Origin: Mycobacteroides franklinii
GTDB taxonomy: Bacteria; Actinomycetota; Actinomycetes; Mycobacteriales; Mycobacteriaceae
DNA length: 64,000 nt
Reading direction: 5' to 3'
Assembly: GCF_002013895.1 (NCBI RefSeq)
Contig: NZ_MAFQ01000001.1
Span: 124,001 to 188,000 of the forward strand
Positions 26,272 through 35,293 of this stretch are shown in pieces (position 1 is the first letter of the stretch; each line of letters begins with the position of its first letter). The translations under genes were made by a program, and so were the position numbers. The notes under the pieces are model-generated. The model worked only from the letters and a program-made list of their open reading frames with translations, ran no database searches and was not told the origin of the DNA.

Positions 26272-27444
26272 ATGAGTGAGCAGCGCAGCGCCGCCGACGC
26301 GTCTCGGTGGCAAGGGTTTTCCACAAGGGCCATCCACGGTGGTTTCCATGCCGATCCGCAGACCGGCGCGGTCAACGTGCCGATTTACGCCAGCTCGACC
26401 TTCGCCCAGGATGGCGTCGGTCAGCTGCGCGGAGGCTTCGAGTACGCACGCACGGGTAATCCCACGCGCGCGGTTCTCGAGTCCTCGCTGGCGGCATTGG
26501 AGGACGCCCACTTCGGCAGGGCATTCTCATCGGGGATGGCGGCCACCGACTGCGTCCTGCGTGCGCTGCTGCGTCCCGGCGATCACCTGATCATCCCCAA
26601 CGACGCCTACGGCGGCACCTTCCGGCTCATCGACAAGGTGTTCTCGCAGTGGGGGATTGGTCATACCCCCGTGCCGGTGGCCGATGTCGACGCCATTCGT
26701 GCGGCGATCACCCCCAACACCAAGCTGATCTGGTTGGAGACGCCCACCAACCCGCTGCTGAGCATCGCCGATATCGCGGCGGTCGCGCAGGTGGCGGCAG
26801 AGCATTCGGTGAAGCTGTTGGTGGACAACACCTTCGCCTCGCCCGCGCTGCAGCAGCCGCTGAATCTCGGCGCTGACATCGTGTTGCACTCCACCACCAA
26901 ATACATTGGCGGACACTCCGATGTCGTGGGTGGTGCGTTGCTCACCAACGACGAGGAGTTGGACACCGCGTTCGCTTTCCTGCAGAACGGGGCGGGCGCC
27001 GTGCCGGGCCCGTTCGATGCCTACCTGACCTATCGGGGCATCAAGACCTTGGCATTGCGGATGCAGCGGCACAGTGAGAACGCGCAAGCGGTGGCCGAGT
27101 TCTTGGCCGGCCACTCCGCGGTGGCGCACACCATCTACCCGGGGCTGGACAGCCATCCCGGGCATGCGGTGGCCGCCAAGCAGATGCGTGCATTCGGCGG
27201 AATGATCAGCGTGCGGCTCGCCGGAGGACGCCAGGCCGCACTCGACTTGTGCTCGCGAACAGAGCTTTTCATTCTGGCTGAATCCTTGGGCGGCGTTGAG
27301 TCGCTGATCGAGCATCCCGGTGCCATGACGCACGCGTCGACTGCCGGATCACTGCTGGAGGTGCCGGAAGATCTGGTGCGTCTCTCGGTGGGCATCGAAG
27401 AGGTCGGCGACCTGATCGGGGATCTCGAACACGCCTTGCGCTAA
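26272..27444 (+). CDS. metB: Cystathionine gamma-synthase
   Basis: 390 aa PLP-fold type I enzyme of the Cys/Met metabolism family. The cofactor lysine is Lys210 in HSTTKYIGGH. The YARTGNPT motif (58-65) and SSGMAA (86-91) are intact. It joins O-succinyl- or O-acetylhomoserine with cysteine; related cystathionine gamma-lyases look very similar, so direction is uncertain. TAGGCT (26258-26263) is 8 nt before the ATG, a probable leaderless start. Confidence 0.92.
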   Translation: MSEQRSAADASRWQGFSTRAIHGGFHADPQTGAVNVPIYASSTFAQDGVGQLRGGFEYARTGNPTRAVLESSLAALEDAHFGRAFSSGMAATDCVLRALLRPGDHLIIPNDAYGGTFRLIDKVFSQWGIGHTPVPVADVDAIRAAITPNTKLIWLETPTNPLLSIADIAAVAQVAAEHSVKLLVDNTFASPALQQPLNLGADIVLHSTTKYIGGHSDVVGGALLTNDEELDTAFAFLQNGAGAVPGPFDAYLTYRGIKTLALRMQRHSENAQAVAEFLAGHSAVAHTIYPGLDSHPGHAVAAKQMRAFGGMISVRLAGGRQAALDLCSRTELFILAESLGGVESLIEHPGAMTHASTAGSLLEVPEDLVRLSVGIEEVGDLIGDLEHALR

Positions 27445-28121
27445 ACGCAATGGTTCATTGAATGCAGGGCCGCCGAGATCACCGCGGCGGTCACTGCGAG
27501 ATTGACCGCAGGACCGCGATTGTCACGGGTCTGGGCAGCCCATCCGCCGTCGGCAATCGTTTGCGACCACCGAGACACCTGCTGCCTGCCGATTGGGTCC
27601 AGGCTCAAGATCGCGTCGAATCCGTTGACCCCGTGTAGCACTGCGATGATGGCGGCGGTACTCGGCGCGGGTGGTGCGTAGTGGAACAACACATCCGTGA
27701 CGCCCTGACGTACGGCGTTGGCGCGCTCGTTGTTGGTCACAGGCCAGTACTTCTCGGGGAACAGTCGGCTACCCATCCGGACGGTGTGAATATCGCCGGT
27801 GATCTCCAGCCGGTGCAGCATCTGCGAGTTCACTCCGCGGCCCACTTTGGTGATCGCCTCGGCCGGGCTCATCGGCCGTCGTCGCAGCCGGTGTATCGCC
27901 CGATCGAGCACCGGATCCCCGATATCGGGAGCCTGCAGTACGAGCAGATTGCCGGCCTTCGAGGGCTCACCGTGTGTTGCCGGTCGAACGCGTTGCGCCA
28001 GAGCAAGATCCAACACGATCGCGGCAGCTAGAGCCTGCGCGCGCCGATTCTTGTCCAGCAGCGGCCGTCCCGAGGCATTGTTCAGCAACAGAAGCAGGAG
28101 GTCCTCCGCAATCTGTGGCAT
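27441..28121 (-). CDS. GPP34 (GOLPH3-like) family protein
   Basis: About 226 aa from ATG 28121 (MPQIAEDLLLLLL); the frame extends to 28256 but overlaps the divergent ilvA gene. The leucine-rich start, the LAAAIVLDLALAQRV helix and the DPVLDRAI region match the GPP34 fold of GOLPH3, which in eukaryotes binds PI4P. In actinobacteria these proteins are common and of unknown role. Its stop overlaps the metB stop region by 4 bp on the opposite strand. Confidence 0.72.
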   Translation of the reverse strand: MPQIAEDLLLLLLNNASGRPLLDKNRRAQALAAAIVLDLALAQRVRPATHGEPSKAGNLLVLQAPDIGDPVLDRAIHRLRRRPMSPAEAITKVGRGVNSQMLHRLEITGDIHTVRMGSRLFPEKYWPVTNNERANAVRQGVTDVLFHYAPPAPSTAAIIAVLHGVNGFDAILSLDPIGRQQVSRWSQTIADGGWAAQTRDNRGPAVNLAVTAAVISAALHSMNHCV

Positions 28122-28150
28122 GAGGGGACAATAGCGGCAGAACAGGTGAC

Positions 28151-29407
28151 ATGATGCCTGGCATGGCGACAGAGTCAGCGGGAGCAACGGGTTTGGTAAC
28201 GGTCCAGGAGATCCAGGAGGTGGCCGAGCGGCTCGCCCCTGTGATCCGACGCACACCGATGGTGGCCTTCCGTGCGCTCAGTGACCGCTGCGGGCATGAG
28301 GTACGCCTCAAGTGCGAAAACCTGCAACGCACAGGATCTTTCAAACCGCGCGGCGCCTATAACCGGATCAGTCTGCTGCCCGACGACCAACGGGTGAACG
28401 GGGTGGTGGCGGCCAGCGCGGGTAACCACGCTCAGGGCGTGGCCTGGGCGGCGACCACGCTGGCTATCCCGTCGACGGTGTTCATGCCGGTGGGGGCGGC
28501 GTTACCCAAGATCGTCGCGACCCGCTCCTACGGCGCAACCGTGCACCTCACGGGCAGCACCATCGATGAGGCGCTGGTGGCCGCGACGGAGTTCGCAGCG
28601 GAAACCGGCGCGGTACTCATTCATCCCTTCGACCATCGCGATGTCGTCGCCGGGCAGGCCACCGTCGGACTCGAGATCCTGCAGCAGCTCCCTGAGGTAG
28701 GCACCATCGTGGTGCCCGCGGGCGGCGGCGGCCTCGTCGCGGGCGTCGCCGCAGTGGTCAAGGCGGCGCGGCCGGAGGTGCGGATCGTCGCGGTGCAGGC
28801 CGCCGGTGCCGCCGCCTTCCCGGTGTCGCTGAAAGCCGGGCACCCGGTGGCATTGGAGTCGATGGACACCATGGCCGACGGCATCGCGGTGGGTAAGCCC
28901 GGAGCGGTGCCCTTCGAGCATGTGGCCGCATTGGTTGACGATGTGGTCACCGTCAGCGAGGAGGCGTTATCGCGCGGGCTGCTGCTCTGCCTGGAGCGGG
29001 CCAAGCTGGTGGTGGAACCCGCCGGGGCTGCCGCGGTAGCCGCGTTGCTCACCCTGTCCGCGGAAGAGCTGGGACTCACCGGCCCGGTGTGTGCGGTGCT
29101 CTCGGGCGGAAACATCGACCCGCTGCTGCTCACCCACGTCATCACCCATGGTCTACGGGCGGCTGGGCGCTACCTGACGGTGCGGGTGACCGTCGCCGAC
29201 GCACCCGGCGGGCTTTCGGGTCTGTTGGATGTTTTCCGGTCCTCGGGCGCCAGCGTCGTCGACGTCACGCACTGGCGTAACAGCGAGCGTCTGCGTCTGG
29301 GCGAGGTGGATGTACTGGCGACCGTCGAGACACGGGGGCCAGAACACCGTCAGGCCGTCCTCGACGCAATCGTCGCGGCCGGCCTGACGGTTCAAGAAGA
29401 GCGTTAG
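28151..29407 (+). CDS. ilvA: Threonine ammonia-lyase
   Basis: 418 aa (ATG 28151; 28154 and 28163 also possible). PLP-fold type II: cofactor Lys65 in TGSFKPRGA, SAGNHAQG (about 90-97) and the GGGGL phosphate loop near residue 190. The C terminus (about 335-415) is a single ACT-like domain (VRVTVADAPGGL), as in the shorter TdcB/CTN-type enzyme rather than the 500-aa biosynthetic IlvA. It deaminates threonine to 2-oxobutyrate for isoleucine synthesis or catabolism. Confidence 0.88.
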   Translation: MMPGMATESAGATGLVTVQEIQEVAERLAPVIRRTPMVAFRALSDRCGHEVRLKCENLQRTGSFKPRGAYNRISLLPDDQRVNGVVAASAGNHAQGVAWAATTLAIPSTVFMPVGAALPKIVATRSYGATVHLTGSTIDEALVAATEFAAETGAVLIHPFDHRDVVAGQATVGLEILQQLPEVGTIVVPAGGGGLVAGVAAVVKAARPEVRIVAVQAAGAAAFPVSLKAGHPVALESMDTMADGIAVGKPGAVPFEHVAALVDDVVTVSEEALSRGLLLCLERAKLVVEPAGAAAVAALLTLSAEELGLTGPVCAVLSGGNIDPLLLTHVITHGLRAAGRYLTVRVTVADAPGGLSGLLDVFRSSGASVVDVTHWRNSERLRLGEVDVLATVETRGPEHRQAVLDAIVAAGLTVQEER

Positions 29408-29428
29408 CTCCGCACCCCTCTTGCCGAT

Positions 29429-29484
29429 CGAGTGCGAGCCTGACGCGGCTTTCGGCCCCGTTTTCCGCGTCAGGCTCGCACTCG
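29429..29484. repeat. 20-bp perfect inverted repeat, left copy
   Basis: Arms 29429-29448 and 29465-29484 are exact reverse complements (starting CGAGTGCGAGCCTGACG) around a 16-nt loop containing TTTCGGC. It lies between ilvA and the AbiEi/DUF559 gene. A second copy of the same family lies at the far end of that gene. Confidence 0.85.
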
Positions 29485-29530
29485 GCGTCGGGTGCGGTGG
29501 ATGTCGGTCGCCGGTGTGATGCTGCGAGCC

Positions 29531-30439
29531 ATGGGGGAGATTCTGTGGCCGTTCCGCTCAACCGAGATGCTTTCCACCGGCGCGATGACCGAGCACCACC
29601 TACGCACCCGATATCGCCAGCTGTATCCGAGCATCTATGTCCCGCGTGATGCCGAGGTAAGCGCGACGCAGCGCGCACACGCGGCATGGTTATGGACGGA
29701 ACGTGGCGGTGTCATCGCCGGGGTCGCGGCTTCGGCCGTCTACGGCGCCAAATGGGTCGCCGCAGGCGCGACGGTAGACGTGATCCATCGTCACCATAAG
29801 ACCGCCGCGGGTTTACGAGTCCATCGGGATGTACTGATGGACAACGAGATTGCGCAGGTCAAGGGTCTTGCCGTTACTAGTGCTGCCCGGACGGCCTTCG
29901 ACCTGGGTCGATGGTTGCCGGAGTCTGCTGCCGTCGAGCGGATAGACGCTCTGATGGCGGCCACCGGCGTGGCGACCACCGAGATCGCGGCAGTGATGGA
30001 CGTGCACAAAGGAGTGCGCGGCCTGGCACGTTTGGCAGACACCTTGAATCTGGTGGACGGTGGTTCCGAATCGCCGCAGGAGACCAGAACGCGGCTGCTC
30101 TTGGTGAGATCGGGCTTACCGCGGCCGCGGACGCAGATCCAGGTGTTCAACCGCTACGGCGACTTCGTCGCGCGCATCGACATGGGGTGGGAGGAGCTGA
30201 AGGTCGGCGTGGAATTCGACGGAGCCCAGCACTGGTTGGATGCGCGCCAACGATCTCGTGACATCGATCGGGCGTCGGAATTGGCGGCCGAGGGTTGGGT
30301 GATCGTGCATGTGAGTGCCGACATGCTGCGCCATCGGGCGGGCACTGTGGTCGCGCGTGTTGATGAGGCGCTCAGGAATGCCGCCAAACCCACAACGAGC
30401 GCGAGCCTCACGCGGATTTCGGCTCAGATTTCCGCGTGA
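29531..30439 (+). CDS. AbiEi-like/DUF559 endonuclease-fold protein
   Basis: 302 aa from ATG 29531 (the frame opens at 29492). The N-terminal half (to about residue 150) resembles AbiEi-type antitoxin/regulator domains: YPSIYVPRD, then VTSAARTAFDLGR. The C-terminal half is a Vsr/DUF559 PD-(D/E)xK-like domain with RIDMGWEELKVGVEFDGAQHW and RSRDIDRASELAAEGW. The substrate is unknown; such proteins are often accessory, possibly DNA repair or defence. No abiEii toxin partner is adjacent. The last 15 or so codons lie inside the right palindrome, so the repeat supplies the C terminus. Confidence 0.65.
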   Translation: MGEILWPFRSTEMLSTGAMTEHHLRTRYRQLYPSIYVPRDAEVSATQRAHAAWLWTERGGVIAGVAASAVYGAKWVAAGATVDVIHRHHKTAAGLRVHRDVLMDNEIAQVKGLAVTSAARTAFDLGRWLPESAAVERIDALMAATGVATTEIAAVMDVHKGVRGLARLADTLNLVDGGSESPQETRTRLLLVRSGLPRPRTQIQVFNRYGDFVARIDMGWEELKVGVEFDGAQHWLDARQRSRDIDRASELAAEGWVIVHVSADMLRHRAGTVVARVDEALRNAAKPTTSASLTRISAQISA

Positions 30440-30451
30440 GGCTCGCACTCG
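30396..30451. repeat. 21-bp inverted repeat, right copy
   Basis: Arms 30396-30416 and 30431-30451 pair with one mismatch around a loop with TTTCGGC. Compared with the left copy, the stem core changes from TGACG/CGTCA to TCACG/CGTGA, a compensatory base-pair change, while the rest is nearly identical. The stop codon of the nuclease-like gene (30437-30439) is inside the right arm. Confidence 0.85.
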
Positions 30452-30472
30452 ATCGAAGAACTAATCGAAAAA

Positions 30473-30967
30473 TTACTCGTGGTACGGCTCGGCGCTGACC
30501 AGCGTGACCTGCACCTCGGTGCCATTGGGCACCGTGTAGCTGCGGGTCTCGCCGACCTTGGCGTCGATCAGTGCGCCACCGAGTGGGGAGCTGGGGGAGT
30601 ACACCTCGAGCTTGCCGTCCTTGACACCCTCCTGGCGGGTGGCGATGAGGAAGGTCTCGGTGTCGCCCTTGTCGCCGTCGTAGTAGACCTTGACGACGGA
30701 ACCGGGCAGCGCGACACCGGACTGGGTCGGCGCTTCACCGACCTTGGCGTTGTTGAGCAGTTCCTGCAGCTGACGGATGCGCGCCTCTTGCTGGCCCTGT
30801 TCTTCGCGGGCGGCGTGGTAGCCACCGTTCTCGCGCAGGTCTCCCTCTTCGCGGCGCTCGTTGATCTCGGCGGCGATGACGGGGCGGTTGGCGATCAGTT
30901 GGTCGAGTTCCGCCTTGAGCCGATCATGTGATTCCTGGGTCAGCCAGGTCACCTGGGTGTCGGTCAT
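30473..30967 (-). CDS. greA: Transcription elongation factor GreA
   Basis: 164 aa from ATG 30967 with AAGGAG nine bases upstream. The N-terminal coiled coil (about residues 8-80) carries the tip acidic residues in [20 protein letters not shown] (GreA D/E pair), and the C-terminal FKBP-like domain has [13 protein letters not shown]. It rescues backtracked RNA polymerase by stimulating transcript cleavage. Order before DUF4307 and mca is conserved in mycobacteria. Confidence 0.95.
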   Translation of the reverse strand: MTDTQVTWLTQESHDRLKAELDQLIANRPVIAAEINERREEGDLRENGGYHAAREEQGQQEARIRQLQELLNNAKVGEAPTQSGVALPGSVVKVYYDGDKGDTETFLIATRQEGVKDGKLEVYSPSSPLGGALIDAKVGETRSYTVPNGTEVQVTLVSAEPYHE

Positions 30968-31242
30968 GGTGCAGGTACTCCTTGCCTCAGGCCAGCAACG
31001 TCCACTGGCGCTCATCTATCGGGTGCCGGGTCGGGTGCATTGCTCGGTCATCCTGGGGGCTTGACTCTCCAAAATGCAGCAATACACGGTCCCAGCAGGG
31101 ATCCGTGTATCCGCCCAGCATACCACTGTCGCTGTGATGTTCAGCCTATTTTTGGTGGAGGTTTGCCCGATGTGAACGTTGCCGACGTCTGTCTGATGGC
31201 ACCGGGTGTGGTTCCGTGGGGCCGATGGCGGCAGGTTTTAGG
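30968..31242. other. Gap upstream of greA
   Basis: 275 bp without a believable gene. It contains the greA leader and promoter and an 8-bp inverted repeat, ATACACGG (31082-31089) with CCGTGTAT (31103-31110), which may be an operator or small hairpin. Confidence 0.45.
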
Positions 31243-31662
31243 TCAGGATGCGACCAGATACACCGGAACCGCCAGGCTGCAGCCGTAAACGTCTCCGGTC
31301 ACCGGGGGTCGCGTCGACTTCACCAGGGCTGTGACCGGTACGGATCGTTCCGACGACGGTGGCACCAGCACCTCGCGCCGGCCGGTCTCGCTGCCGTCGA
31401 TGGATCGTGCGCGCAGGATGCAGACGGCGGGTTTGGACGGGTCTTTGCGTTCCACGGAGGCGGTGACGGAGACCGTCGAGGAGTCGACGAGCTTGTAGGC
31501 GGAAAGTTCGCCCTTGACGTCCCCGGGTCCCAAGCGGCTATATCCGATCGCGGCGATCGCGACCCCCGCCACGATGACCAATGCGGTCAGTCCGATGGCG
31601 ATCCAGCGGCCGCGGTGGGGCTTGGCGGGCTTGGTGCCGTAACGGTCCTCTGGTCGCTGCAC
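31243..31662 (-). CDS. DUF4307 membrane protein
   Basis: 139 aa, GTG start. A short basic N terminus is followed by one transmembrane helix (about residues 19-42) and an extracytoplasmic beta domain of about 95 residues with a Cys pair (VCILRAR and YGCSL) that could form a disulfide. This is the Rv1081c-type DUF4307 protein. Function unknown. TACCGT six bases before the GTG suggests a leaderless transcript. Confidence 0.78.
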   Translation of the reverse strand: MQRPEDRYGTKPAKPHRGRWIAIGLTALVIVAGVAIAAIGYSRLGPGDVKGELSAYKLVDSSTVSVTASVERKDPSKPAVCILRARSIDGSETGRREVLVPPSSERSVPVTALVKSTRPPVTGDVYGCSLAVPVYLVAS

Positions 31663-31748
31663 GGGTCAACGGTATGACGGGTATACCCGAGATGAAACGA
31701 TGGGGGCGCGAGAGCAGTGATGGCTGACAGAAAGAGGCGGGCGCACGG

Positions 31749-32618
31749 GTGACCGGATTGCGATTGATGGCGGTGCACGCCCACCCCGATGACGAGGCCA
31801 GTAAGGGAGCTGCCACCAGTGCGCGGTACGCCGCCGAGGGCAATGACGTCATGGTGGTGACCCTCACCGGTGGTGAGCGCGGCGACATTCTCAACCCGGC
31901 CATGGACCGTCCCGAGGTTGCCGCGAACATCGGGACCATCCGCCGCGAGGAGATGGCCAAGGCCGCTGCCGAGCTCGGCGTGCAACACCGCTGGCTCGGC
32001 TACGTGGACTCCGGACTGCCGCAGGGCGACCCGCTGCCGCCCTTGCCATCGGATTCGTTTGCACTGGTGCCCATCGAGGAGCCGATCGCCAAGCTGGTCG
32101 CGGTGATCCGAGAATTTCGCCCCCACGTCATGACGACCTACGACGAGAACGGCGGCTATCCGCACCCGGATCACATTCGGTGCCACGAGGTGTCGATGGC
32201 GGCCTTCGACGCCGCGGCCGACCCGGAACAGTTCCCCGAGGCAGGCGAGCCGTGGACCGTCAGCAAGATCTACTACAACCATGGGTTCATGCGGGCGCGT
32301 ATGCAGTTGCTCAACGATGAGTGCAAGAAACACGGATACAAGGGCCCGTTCGATGAATGGCTCGAGCGCTGGCCGGCCGATGACGACACCTTCGACCGCC
32401 GGGTGACCACCAGGGTGCCCTGCGCGGACTTCTTCGACGCCCGGGACGCGGCGTTGCGTGCGCACGCGTCGCAGATCCCGCCGGACAGTAGCTTTTTCGC
32501 AGTGCCTCGCGAGTTCGAGCGGCGACTGTGGCCCACCGAGGACTTCGAGCTCGCGAGGTCACGGGTGCCGACGAGCACCCCCGAGGACGATTTGTTCGCA
32601 GGAGTTGAAACCAAATGA
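31749..32618 (+). CDS. mca: Mycothiol S-conjugate amidase
   Basis: 289 aa LmbE-like deacetylase. Zinc-binding HAHPDDE (residues 10-16) and the second zinc segment PHPDH (about 137-141) are present. It cleaves mycothiol conjugates to mercapturic acids plus GlcN-Ins, a detoxification step. Length and the [21 protein letters not shown] segments separate it from the related MshB. It starts with GTG and is coupled to the next gene by ATGA. Mycothiol is restricted to actinobacteria. Confidence 0.93.
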   Translation: MTGLRLMAVHAHPDDEASKGAATSARYAAEGNDVMVVTLTGGERGDILNPAMDRPEVAANIGTIRREEMAKAAAELGVQHRWLGYVDSGLPQGDPLPPLPSDSFALVPIEEPIAKLVAVIREFRPHVMTTYDENGGYPHPDHIRCHEVSMAAFDAAADPEQFPEAGEPWTVSKIYYNHGFMRARMQLLNDECKKHGYKGPFDEWLERWPADDDTFDRRVTTRVPCADFFDARDAALRAHASQIPPDSSFFAVPREFERRLWPTEDFELARSRVPTSTPEDDLFAGVETK

Positions 32619-32905
32619 TGTTGATGCACACCGTGCTGGTGCTCGCCGACGAGAAGAGCCCGACCAACGTCGGGCCGGACTTCGGTAAGGCCGGCCCCTT
32701 CGGTTTGACAGTGGTGGTGCTGCTGCTGGTGGGCACCTTCTTTCTGATCCGGTCGATGAACGCGCATCTGCGCAAGCTGCCGGAGACGTTCGATCCGGAA
32801 CATCCCGAGCCCGATCAGGCCGTCGACGATGGCACGGTGGGAACGTCGGCCGACAAACCCGAGACTCCCTCGGATTCCACCGATCAGCGGGGCGATGACC
32901 GTTAA
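32615..32905 (+). CDS. Small single-pass membrane protein
   Basis: 96 aa. One transmembrane helix (about residues 28-46) sits between a short N terminus and an acidic, Asp/Glu/Pro-rich tail. It corresponds by position to Rv1083. It overlaps mca (ATGA) at its start and the DUF255 gene by 11 bp at its end, so it belongs to the mca operon. Function unknown. Confidence 0.75.
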   Translation: MMLMHTVLVLADEKSPTNVGPDFGKAGPFGLTVVVLLLVGTFFLIRSMNAHLRKLPETFDPEHPEPDQAVDDGTVGTSADKPETPSDSTDQRGDDR

Positions 32906-34880
32906 CCGGCTCGGCGAGGCGACCAGCCCATACCTGCGCCAGCATGTCGACAACCCGGTGCACTGGCAGCAGTGGACGCCGGAAGCGTTGCAGGAAGCAC
33001 AATCTCGTGACGTGCCGATCCTGCTGTCGGTCGGGTACGCGGCCTGCCATTGGTGTCATGTGATGGCCCACGAGTCCTTCGAGGACGACGAGGTGGCCGC
33101 CGTCATGAATGCCGGGTTCGTCAACATCAAGGTCGATCGGGAAGAGCGTCCCGATCTGGATGCCGTCTACATGAACGCGACCGTCGCGATGAACGGCCAG
33201 GGCGGATGGCCCATGACATGCTTCCTGACCCCGGACGGCCGGCCGTTCTACACCGGCACCTACTATCCGAAACAGGGTTTTCTGCAGCTGCTTTCGGCTG
33301 TGCGCGAGGCCTGGGACCAACGCCGCGATGAGGTGGAAGAGGCCGCGTCGAGCATCACCGGACAGCTGCAAGAGATGTCGGGCCGCCTACCCGCGGGGCC
33401 GGGTGTGGACATCGCGTTGTGCGATGCCGCCATCGCCGCGATCCTGCCCGCCGAGGACATGCGCTTCGGAGGTTTCGGTGGGGCGCCGAAGTTTCCGCCG
33501 TCGTCTCTGTTGGAGGCGCTGCTGCGCGGATACGAACGAACCGGGGACGCCGCGGTGCTCGGTGTGGTGGCCCGGACCGCGACGGCGATGGCGCGCGGTG
33601 GCATCTACGACCAGCTGGCCGGAGGGTTCGCGCGGTACAGCGTGGACGCCGCCTGGGTGGTGCCGCACTTCGAGAAGATGCTGTACGACAACGCACTCCT
33701 GCTGCGCGTCTATGCGCATTGGGCGCGCCGCACCGGCGACGCGCTGGCACGTCGGATCGCCTCGGAGACGGCCGATTTCCTGCTGAACGAGCTGCGGGTG
33801 GGGGATTTGTTCGTCTCGTCGCTGGATGCCGACGCCGACGGCTCCGAAGGCTCCACCTATGTGTGGACACCCGAGCATCTTGCCGAGGTTCTGGGCACCG
33901 AGGATGGCGCTTGGGCCGCAACACTTTTCGAAGTGACGCCGACGGGAACCTTTGAGCACGGCAGCTCGGTGCTGCAGCTGCTGCGTGACCCCGAAGGCGA
34001 TGCAGACGTGGATCGGTGGCGACGTGTACGCGGGGCGCTGCTGGCGGAGCGATCGCGACGAGTGCAACCCGGCCGCGACGACAAGGCCGTCACCGCCTGG
34101 AATGGGCTGACGATCACCGCGCTCGTGGAAGCCTCGATCGCCCTGGACCGCGATGATCTGCTGGACGCGGCGGGTGGGTGTGCCGCCGCACTGTTGGAGC
34201 TGCATGTGCGTGACGGGCGGCTGCGGCGTGCGAGCCTGGGAGGTCAGGTATCGGACGGTGACGGTGTGCTGGAGGATTACGGCACACTCGCGACGGGCCT
34301 GCTCTCGCTGTATCAGGTTACCGGCCAATGGCGTTGGCGCGAGGCTGCCGCACAGCTGCTGGACACCGCCCTGGACCATTTCGCCGATCCGGAATCGCCC
34401 GGCGCCTGGTTCGATGTCGCCGACGATGCCGAGCAGCTGGTGCTGCGTCCGAGCGATCCGCTTGATGGTGCGACCCCGTCCGGGGCGTCCTCGGTGACAG
34501 AAGCCTTGCTTACCGCCGGCTATCTGCTGGAGGAGGCACGGTACCGAGGCGCCGCACAGGCCTCGCTGTCGGCGGCATCCATGGCACTGGCGCGCGCACC
34601 ACGGTCGGCCGGCCATTGGCTGGCTGTGGCCGAAGCCGCGGTCCGCGGACCGATCCAGGTGGCGGTGGCCTGCGACGCGGAGGCCTCCGCGTTGCTGCGA
34701 CGGGCCCGGCTGTCCGCCCCCGGTGGTGCGATTGTGGTTGGTGGGGTTAAGGATTCGAGCGAGCTACTGCGCGACAGGGGGCAGATCAACGACGCCGACG
34801 CGGCCTATGTGTGCCGGGGCACCGTCTGCGACCTCCCGGTCACCGGGACCGCACAATTAGACGCCGCGTTGGGTAGGTAG
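32895..34880 (+). CDS. DUF255 thioredoxin-fold/glycosidase-like protein (YyaL/SPATA20 family)
   Basis: 661 aa from ATG 32895. The N-terminal thioredoxin-like domain (about 1-165) has CHWC (51-54) and starts with [14 protein letters not shown], the family hallmark. The remaining part is an alpha/alpha toroid resembling N-acylglucosamine 2-epimerases, with GGIYDQLAGGFARYSVD and PHFEKMLYDNA. Widespread but biochemically uncharacterised. It is the Rv1084 counterpart and overlaps the small membrane-protein gene. Confidence 0.88.
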   Translation: MTVNRLGEATSPYLRQHVDNPVHWQQWTPEALQEAQSRDVPILLSVGYAACHWCHVMAHESFEDDEVAAVMNAGFVNIKVDREERPDLDAVYMNATVAMNGQGGWPMTCFLTPDGRPFYTGTYYPKQGFLQLLSAVREAWDQRRDEVEEAASSITGQLQEMSGRLPAGPGVDIALCDAAIAAILPAEDMRFGGFGGAPKFPPSSLLEALLRGYERTGDAAVLGVVARTATAMARGGIYDQLAGGFARYSVDAAWVVPHFEKMLYDNALLLRVYAHWARRTGDALARRIASETADFLLNELRVGDLFVSSLDADADGSEGSTYVWTPEHLAEVLGTEDGAWAATLFEVTPTGTFEHGSSVLQLLRDPEGDADVDRWRRVRGALLAERSRRVQPGRDDKAVTAWNGLTITALVEASIALDRDDLLDAAGGCAAALLELHVRDGRLRRASLGGQVSDGDGVLEDYGTLATGLLSLYQVTGQWRWREAAAQLLDTALDHFADPESPGAWFDVADDAEQLVLRPSDPLDGATPSGASSVTEALLTAGYLLEEARYRGAAQASLSAASMALARAPRSAGHWLAVAEAAVRGPIQVAVACDAEASALLRRARLSAPGGAIVVGGVKDSSELLRDRGQINDADAAYVCRGTVCDLPVTGTAQLDAALGR

Positions 34881-34890
34881 CGTCCGGGGC

Positions 34891-35265
34891 ATGACCGTAA
34901 CCCGCGAACAAGTTCTCGCCGTCGTCCAGAGCTACTGCGATCTGCTCACCTCGGGCACCGCAGCGCAGATCGCCGACCTGTACGCCGATGACGCGACCGT
35001 GGAGGATCCGCTGGGCGCCGACGTCCTCAAGGGCCGTGAGGCGATCCAGGGTTTCTACGCCACCATCGAGCCGCTGGACCGTCACGGCGAGCTGAAGCTG
35101 GTGCGGGCCACGAACAACGAGGCCGCGTTCAACTTCGAGCTGACCATCAAGCACGCGAACGGCGGCATGGTCATCGCGCCCATCGACGTGATGACCTTCG
35201 ACGACAACGGCAAGATCACCTCGATGCGGGCCTTCTGGACCCAGGACGACATCAAGCAGCTCTAG
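34891..35265 (+). CDS. Steroid delta-isomerase-like protein (SnoaL/NTF2 fold)
   Basis: 124 aa. Residues equivalent to the ketosteroid isomerase triad are visible: Tyr15 in QSYCDLL, Asp near 39 in VEDPLG, and Asp near 100 before a C-terminal helix (RAFWTQDD). It may isomerise 5-ene-3-ketosteroids, which would fit the sterol genes elsewhere in the window, but many small members have other roles. TAGCGT (34878-34883) lies 7 nt before the ATG. Confidence 0.75.
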   Translation: MTVTREQVLAVVQSYCDLLTSGTAAQIADLYADDATVEDPLGADVLKGREAIQGFYATIEPLDRHGELKLVRATNNEAAFNFELTIKHANGGMVIAPIDVMTFDDNGKITSMRAFWTQDDIKQL

Positions 35266-35293
35266 ACCGCTTGCGGCGCTGTATGTTCGCCGC

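Noticed and set aside
29531..30439. Complete AbiE toxin-antitoxin system
   Set aside because: No nucleotidyltransferase (AbiEii) gene is next to it; neighbours are ilvA and greA.
33387..34616. Minus-strand frame of about 409 codons
   Set aside because: Antisense to the DUF255 gene and lacking any recognisable motif.
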